Assembly (NCBI RefSeq): GCF_000003195.3
Contig: NC_012879.2
Location: 24,286,017 to 24,350,016 of the forward strand
Reading direction: 5' to 3'
Source of the DNA: Sorghum bicolor
Taxonomy: Eukaryota > Streptophyta > Magnoliopsida > Poales > Poaceae
Length of the DNA: 64,000 bases
The notes beneath the pieces were generated by a model. The model saw only the letters and a program-made list of their open reading frames with translations, did not search any database and was not told the DNA's origin. This document shows, piece after piece, positions 57,773 through 64,000 of the stretch (position 1 is its first letter; every line of letters begins with the position of its first letter). A program made the position numbers and the translations under genes.

Positions 57773-59140
57773 AGGACCTCTACTCTTGACCATATATTTC
57801 CCTGACTACGGCACACAGCGGTTTTTTATAACACCCTGCAGGTATGAAGAGAATGCTTTACAATGTTTTAACCCCCAGATATTTTTCTAAACCATCCTTT
57901 TCTCGAGAACGAGTAAAAGCCTAAGTATGGGGGTGTTTGTTGACAGTTCTTAAGTATCAATTTTAATCATGAAATAAATAAGGAAAAGGACTAATATACA
58001 AACAACACCTAGAATTAGGGTTTGATCTGACAGAATTCCACGAGTTTTGCTGTTTATCTATTTCTATAGGGTGTTATCAGGAAATATGGAAGAAAGGCCC
58101 ACACATCGGGTTTACATAGAGATATTAACTTGTGCGCCAATTTTCCTTAGTCTAGAAGGTTCCAGAAGCCACACGAACGAGCGGGAGGCCGAGCGGGCCC
58201 ACAGGCAGGGCGCCCGCCCGGCCCCCCTGGGCGCCCGCCCTCCTCTGCTGGCCCATCAGCACGAGTCTCGCGGATTATGCTCCACCACCTTTGAGGATCA
58301 AGGAGAACCGTTCAATCAAGGTCGGTTTGATCAGATGGCCCAGATTCATTTGAGAGGGCTATAAAAGCAAGGCCCCTGGCCCCTAGAGAATTCAATCCCC
58401 ATTATTCATTAGCATATTTTCCAGAAAGGATCCAGAGAGAGAGGTTCCTTTAGGGTTCCAACCTCATAGGGTTTAGCATCCAATGTGAGAGTAGAATTAG
58501 TTCTCCTAGATTGAGAGAGATAGAGTGGAGGTGTAGATCGGAGGAAGCCTGGCCTGTCGGTGTCTACTCCAAGGTTGTACCTGCGGGATCAAGTCTCCTA
58601 ACCCGAGGCTTGCTCCTAGGATTCTTTAGTATTTCAACTTCTAAATTTTAGTAAGTTCTTTGTTTTATTGTTCTTTGGTTTATGAGTTTACTTTGATCTC
58701 TTCGCGTAGAGTTTAGAGTAATCATCTCTAGCGTAAATGTGGCGTTTGGGCTAGGATACTCATAGATATCCCCTGTCTAGCCGGACCGTGGTAGTAGCGA
58801 GGAACGTGACATTTCTGAGTTACCTTTGTAGCTCATAATCCCATTAGCAGGATCGATAGGGTTTATAGGTGCAGGTCGAACATCCTCTGTGGTGTCTAGA
58901 TTCCGTGAGCCTCCCCAACAGAACAGTAGATCATCCTTACCAAGGTTAGAACGAGGGTGCAGTTGAAGTCTTCTCTATACATCACTCACATTGAGTCATA
59001 GTGGTTGTAGCCTAAAAGTTAGTAGTAATAGACCTGGTTAGTCAGATGCACGCTTTCTCCTAGTGGTAAAAATATAAATACGATACTCTAGATGACATCT
59101 CGGGTGAAGTGCTCACCGATATCCGTGCGCTTGTGGATTA
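57773..59140 (+). mobile_element. Gypsy LTR element E remnant
   Basis: 57773-57937 is the end of its interior with a polypurine tract (TAAGTATGGGGGTGTT). The LTR starts at 57938 with TGTTGACAGTTCTTAAGTATC, related to but distinct from element A's LTR, and shares the AGTGGTAAAAATATAAATACG block (about 59060). The right limit is unclear; sequence similarity to LTR structure is lost after about 59140. The copia element is inserted in its interior. Confidence 0.65.
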
Positions 59141-59835
59141 ATTCCTGATTGTGTAACCAAATATAAACATTTAACACCATGTCTTGTTTGATTAAGGTAG
59201 TCTATTTAATCTAAGCACCATGCTTAATTTAAAAATACTATGGAGGTACTCACTCGAGCGATTAGTATAACCAAACCAAAGCATACTAACATAGAAAGAG
59301 GGAACGTGATAGGTTGAACAAGATTCATTATACTAGAGACAAGATAATGAGTGATGAAGACAAGAGGCAAATATTTTTTCTTTTATTATTATTATTATTT
59401 AATTTTTATATGCAAGGCAATGCAAAGTGGAGGATAAATGCATTTAAACAAATATGTTGTGGTTAAAATAAAGATTAAAAAAATAAATAAGTGATATGCA
59501 TGAACATCTAGGCTTTAGCTTTTTCCTGTGGCGTGGCCCGTCCAAAGGACATCATCATACCGACTACTAAAGCCAATATATGAGCCGAGATGTTCCCATT
59601 TAACATTCGACTACCACAAGCTAAACTAGGAGCCCAAATAGGTAGACAACAATAAAATTGTTGTCTATCTAGACTAGGTATGATGCCCGAATACAACTCA
59701 AAGACTAGGAGCTACCCAAAAAAGCACTAGATTTATGCAATATTAAGCAAACATGCAGTGGAAAGGATAAAAAGAAAAGAAAGGTAAAAGAAGGATAACT
59801 CGGACGACTTGGTTCTAAGTTAGATCAGCTACCGA
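59141..59835 (-). other. Probable leader region of - strand gypsy element F
   Basis: AT-rich with an (ATT)n run at 59382-59402. It lies immediately inside the primer-binding site at 59836 and so is likely the untranslated leader of a truncated element. No coding motif seen. Confidence 0.4.
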
Positions 59836-60578
59836 TCCCCGGCAACGGCGCCAGAAATGCTTGTTGACTCTTCTTAGTGTCACTACCTAGGATTGTCAGT
59901 CCTTGGCACAGCACTAGAAAATGCTTGTGTGACACCAGAAGTGGCAAACAGTTTTACCGCAAGCGGATGGTGGTCAATGTAGCACTTCACCAGGAGTATT
60001 CCAGGTATCGTATTTTCCACAGCGAATGAGAAGTGACTAACTAGACCAATTGAGTCATCAGATGACTATCAAAGGGCTTAGGATTGGGTGGAGAGGTATT
60101 TCTAGTATTTGGCTTCTGGCTAAGCTATGCTAAGTATACTGAGATTTAACTCCCTTCCTACTGTGGCCGATAGGTGAAAAGGGTGTGGTGAAACACTTCC
60201 CTAGGCAGCTACCATGCAGGCCAACTATTATTTGCAACTTGCCTAACAACACGCTGAAGAGAACTCCTAATGTCCAGCAGAGGCCTGTCACGCTTCGCTG
60301 CTGGCGTTCTTCAGGTGCGACAAGAAGTCCACAAGGGCAGACTTAGTCTAGACACCACGTCTACACTAATTCTACTACTCTAGACCCAGCTAAGGTTTCG
60401 AGTACTTCACACAAGACAAAGCAATGTGCCAGTAGGCCGGTTGTATACTTAAAATAAACTAAGATAGAAAGTAAATACTGGAAGTACTCAGATGAAAGGC
60501 AACTAGAAGGAACACTTACTAGAAGACAAGCATCCGCTGAGGCGCTCTTGGAAGAAGACTCCCGACAAGCCGGGACTC
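59836..60578 (-). mobile_element. Gypsy element F: primer-binding site and truncated 5' LTR
   Basis: tRNA-Asp-type primer-binding site at 59836-59853 and an LTR whose complement ends GAGTCAACA at 59862. The LTR runs to 60578, where copia-like sequence interrupts it before its start is reached. Related to the LTR of element E. Confidence 0.7.
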
Positions 60579-60700
60579 TGAAAGGTCCTAATATGGCTAG
60601 AGGGGGGGTGAATATCCTATTTAAAAATTCTACAAACTCACTGGAGCAATAGGTTAGTAAATAACAAAGCGAAGCTTTTTGCTCTAGCTCTAAAGGGGTG
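60579..60700 (-). repeat. End of a copia-type LTR
   Basis: The complement ends CCCCCCCTCTAGCCATATTAGGACCTTTCA-like, given here only in part (TTAGGACCTTTCA at the edge). The CCCCCCTCTAG context is typical of Sire-type LTR ends. Cut at 60700 by the second CACTA element. Confidence 0.6.
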
Positions 60701-60729
60701 CACTACAAGAAACACATGGCTTTTTAACG

Positions 60730-61080
60730 TTTAGTTATGTCACAATATATGGAATTTATGTTACAAATTAAGATTTGTGACATCAAGTTGACAAAAATCA
60801 AAACGTGGAAAAGCCCGCGTCATAAAATGATTATGTGACATTTGTTTGGTTCATGTCACAAGCATATGACATTGGTTTATTGTCACAAAATCGTAGGCCT
60901 TGCCATGTGGCAGCTGACATGGCAGGGAAAAAAATGTCACAAACACTATAAAAAATGTCACAACCATCATAATCTATTACACGTCAGTAGGTTGTTATGT
61001 CCCATTATTCATGCCCATGTGTTTGTGGCACGCTCATGAAATACACATAAATTGGAAGAAAGCTCACGATTGACAAAATA
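60730..61080. repeat. Subterminal TGTCACA/TGTGACA motif zone
   Basis: About ten copies of TGTCAC(A) or its complement, often after AAAAA, directly inside the CACTA terminus. Confidence 0.8.
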
Positions 61081-62526
61081 TTGGTCATCTTTTCATTAAA
61101 ACCGTCAACATTTGTACTTGTACAATTTTTCATAAGAAATACAAAGACAATAAGCAAGCTACACGCAAGTAGCTACAAAACTAAGAGGGTAGCTTGCACA
61201 ATACAACTCATATGATTTGCTTGCATAACAAAATCTTTCAAAAATAGCCACTATGAGCACTTTGATCCTCTTGCTGCACCAGTGTACATCTAAGCTCATT
61301 CTGACCTGAAAACCAAAGGTTCCATTTATCACTAATGCAGTCTAAACAAAGTTATATGGAAAGGTGCCAGAGGTAAAAAATCTTGAAAACTTAGAAGCAG
61401 ATTCTCCACCACGACTTGGTATAACAAGGCATATATAACTACTGTTTTTTTTTTCTTTCATGCAAACTTTAAGCAACAAAATTGTGTTTCCACATCAGCA
61501 AATAGAACTGAACCAATGTTAAGTGGCTATGTATACAGACAATGTAAATCATCAATAAAGAAACTAGCTAGTAGTAACAGAGGAGAAAGACAGAGAGAAA
61601 ATTTAGTAGTAACAGAGGAGAAAGACCGAGAGAAAATTTTATAGAAATGAGTTCAAGATTCAGATGTGTGTGCACAAGAAAGAATTATGGTTCATCTAAC
61701 TTTTGGAATAGATGCAGACTCAAGAGATATCTCCTACATGCACACAATACTGAAATTTGAGATAAAAACCTACAAATCGAACAAACTATTAGAGTCTCTC
61801 TATCAATCTGTAAATAAATTAGGGATCTAGGAGGTTCAGGCTTGGGCTAACCTGCAAATCATGGGGACAGAAAAACAGGAACAACTGGACAAGTAAGCAG
61901 TGCCATCCTGCTGCCGTGCGATGATTTGCTTATTGCATATCTGTTGACAGCACAGAAAGAAAGCAAACAACTTGTTCTGGATGGAGTAGCTCCGTGCTCA
62001 TGCTAGAGGAAGAACTGAAAAAGCTTTAAGAATATTAGTGTTTAAAATCCTTGGCTGATCCAAATTTATAGCAGCACCAACACGCAGAATAGATTTCAAA
62101 AAAAAACGTGCAGAATAGAGGCACAACAAATGTTAACAGGAACAGATTTGCACTCTATACATGACCCAACAACTCTTTATATTAGACAGTGGAAAAAATG
62201 ACAATAATTCTCAGGCAAGCAACTCCTTGTATTAGATTATTTAGTAAACTGAAACTCAAAATGAGAAATCATGTATGGCTCATAATTAAATTAAAGCAAG
62301 AGCAAGCAGCAAAGTTGCATATGCATAGAACAAAATGGGTTTCTCTGATTACAACTATCCCTACATAAAAATTTCCAGATAATGCTAGATCCCTACAACC
62401 TATGAAGTCAATAAATTACTTTATGAAAGGGAAAAAATAATACAAAGCATGTATCTTTTAAGTCAATGAATCCATATGAAGTGCAGGCACCAATCAGATA
62501 GAGGGGAATGGGAAAATCATACCTAC
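61081..62526 (-). other. Likely introns and 3' exons of the captured transcript
   Basis: AT-rich. A good acceptor on the - strand (GGTTTTCAG/GTCAG) at 61306-61308 suggests a last exon below 61305. Tandem duplication at 61570-61639. No protein-coding signal. Confidence 0.4.
61570..61639 (+). repeat. 35-bp tandem duplication
   Basis: Two copies, differing by one base, of a unit containing AGTAGTAACAGAGGAGAAAG, at 61570 and 61605. Confidence 0.9.
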
Positions 62527-63850
62527 CAGAACATAAAAGATCAAAGCGCTACTTCACTGCATCCTGAAAGAATCTGCTTGAACTCTCTGTAGTTCAAGGA
62601 GTACTTCCTCGTTGAGCCGGGTTATTCAGCACCTTTTGCAGCACATGAAAATAAACCTGGAAATGACATGAAAATTGGCAATCACGCAGCTCATAAGCAG
62701 AGATAAAATATTGTAAGGGAACACGCGACATAAGCACCTAATTTTTGCAAACTCTAACCATGAGCAATCATCAAAACTTTAAATAATGTAATGCTATGGG
62801 TGTTGAGAAAAAATTCCAAACAGAGAAGATAATGTTCTTGTACTCAACAGTTTCACATGAATCCTGCAAATATAAGCCAGTCCTACCATTCTATCATTGA
62901 AATGCAAGTCATACTATAAGTCAAAAACAGATAAATTTCATATTACTAATTTCAGGTCTATGTCATATTACTAACTTTAGGTATATTTCATATTACTAAC
63001 TTCTGATATACAGAGGATGCTCCAAAAAGGATGGAATATTATTCAAAAGCCCACTATTTGTCAAGTACTAAAGCTCCAAAAATGATTTTACAGTGCTTGA
63101 TAGCCAAATGATGCATCTAGACAATTCACATATGAAGGGAGGTGGCATACCTTGCTGCCCTGAATGGAGTAGCCTTTGAACCTTTGCCTTCCTGGTGCCT
63201 GGTGCCAGAGAGAGGAAACTCTGAAAAGGAGAAATAATAGGTCAGTCCAACTGTCCAAGATCTAGGCGGCTAGGAGGGAAAGGAAAAGGCAGTGGCCAGT
63301 GAGAGATTCAAGCTGCAGCCGTCTGATTCATTGTTCCATGAACAAAGCCGATGACAGATCTGGTTCGTGCAAACTTACCCAAAGACAAATTGGAGAGACG
63401 TCACCGGAGGAGGACGATTCCTTGGCTGGTGGAGACGGAGAGGACGAGATTACAGAGGCAAGCCGACTTGAGGGCGAGGGCGACCTGACATTGGGGCGCC
63501 GTCCAGTACTCCAGTGAGGGCGGCTAGTAGTGAGAGCAGAGGGCGGGTGTGTCCTCTGCAGGAGGGCACGGTGGCTAGGGGCTGGGTGCTGGCGAGTGGC
63601 CGCCGGGCAGAGGTTGGACTTGCTGACGCCGGAGTCGCCGATGAGCACCACCTTGAAGAGGTAATCGTACTCGTCCTCCGCCCGGTACCCACCTCCATTG
63701 GCAGCCATTGCTTTCCTTCCCCTCCACAGGCAGTGAGGCCGCCGCTGGTGTCCTTGGGACAGGGGTGGCCGTGGGTGAGAAGGGACGCAATAGGGATGTG
63801 CGGCGGCTGGTGGAGAGGAGGGGCCGAGAGAGGAAGCTGGGTGGTGGGGT
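62527..63850 (-). pseudogene. Captured Rab11/RabA GTPase fragment fused to unrelated exons
   Basis: ATG at 63708. The first 33 residues match the N-terminus of plant RabA (Rab11-like) GTPases, with [20 protein letters not shown] and KSNL. The P-loop glycine before Lys is serine (GDSGVSKS, codon 63622-63624), so nucleotide binding would be lost. Similarity stops after NL. The rest of exon 1 is Ser/Pro-rich and unrelated, so the switch, G-domain and prenylation parts are absent. Exon 1 ends at donor 63378 (GTAAGT), exon 2 is 63220-63151 and exon 3 is 62656-62527, all with GT..AG. A chimeric transcript is likely; a working GTPase is not. Confidence 0.75.
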
Positions 63851-63865
63851 TAGGGTTTTTGTACC

Positions 63866-63878
63866 TCATTTATATATG
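63866..63878 (-). promoter_or_regulatory. TATA box of the Rab-fragment gene
   Basis: The complement reads ATATATAAATGAG about 160 bp upstream of the ATG at 63708, followed by a C/T-rich leader. This suggests that the host gene's promoter and 5' leader were captured with the first exon. Confidence 0.6.
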
Positions 63879-64000
63879 TGAATACGTATTGAGCTCTGGG
63901 TTGGATATCCATTAGGGCGGGATGGTTTTTAAAAATAGAAAAAAAAGATTTTAATACCAAAGAAGGCCCACTGGCTAATCGTCCGTCCGCCTCCGTCGAA

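Larger units (their letters stand above)
60701..64000. mobile_element. Second CACTA element, right end outside window
   Basis: Terminus CACTACAAGAAACACATGGC at 60701 followed by subterminal TGTCACA motifs. The preceding bases GTG would be the 3-bp TSD. It contains a Rab GTPase gene fragment on the - strand and no transposase in the visible 3.3 kb. That the Rab fragment is inside the element is inferred, since the other terminus is not visible. Confidence 0.7.

Noticed and set aside
1..64000. Intact host genes, rRNA or tRNA genes
   Set aside because: Scanned both strands; every convincing coding signal belongs to a transposon except the captured Rab fragment and the unidentified gene at 30883-32496.

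Overview
The window is repeat-dominated plant nuclear DNA, almost certainly from a grass and probably a panicoid. The transposon families, the spliced reading frames, the tRNA-primed LTR elements and a 100-base run of N typical of a draft scaffold all point that way. I find no convincing intact host gene. Almost every base can be assigned to transposable elements inserted into one another.

Nesting, from inside out, with the target-site duplications (TSDs) I can see: (1) a Ty3-gypsy Tat-type element on the + strand, 5594-17622 (459-bp LTRs, TSD TCCGT); inside (2) a second, diverged Tat-type element on the - strand, 3814-29980 (1007-bp LTRs, TSD AAGTG); inside the TNP2 transposase gene of (3) a CACTA transposon that starts before the window and ends at 38355; inside (4) an Athila-like gypsy element whose 3' LTR is 39186-40837; inside the reverse-transcriptase gene of (5) a Ty1-copia Sire/Opie-type element that ends at 57772; inside (6) the remnant of another gypsy element, whose LTR begins at 57938. 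A separate rearranged block of Athila-like DNA (43585-53073, beside the gap) also lies inside element 5. At the right edge come a truncated gypsy LTR on the - strand (59862-60578), a scrap of another copia-like LTR, and a second CACTA element (60701 to the window end) that carries a fragment of a Rab11/RabA GTPase gene.

Both Tat elements encode Gag, protease, reverse transcriptase, two RNase H domains and integrase in one frame. Each also carries a multi-exon gene on the opposite strand between pol and the 3' LTR. Its N-terminal region resembles the plant 'putative gypsy type transposon' family, followed by proline-rich or glutamine-rich and coiled-coil regions. Both have an amber codon at exactly the same place between protease and reverse transcriptase. 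The Athila-like family has a tRNA-Asp-type primer-binding site and encodes Gag followed by two tandem aspartic-protease domains, with no reverse transcriptase or integrase, so it looks non-autonomous. The copia element has an extra ORF after pol, apparently with its own promoter region and intron. That region repeats the GCGTCCGGTG motif found in the LTR.

Most stop codons that break the retroelement genes are TAG where CAG is expected or TGA where CGA is expected, as deamination of methylated cytosines would produce. Several frameshifts are single-base losses in A or T runs, which could be decay or consensus errors.
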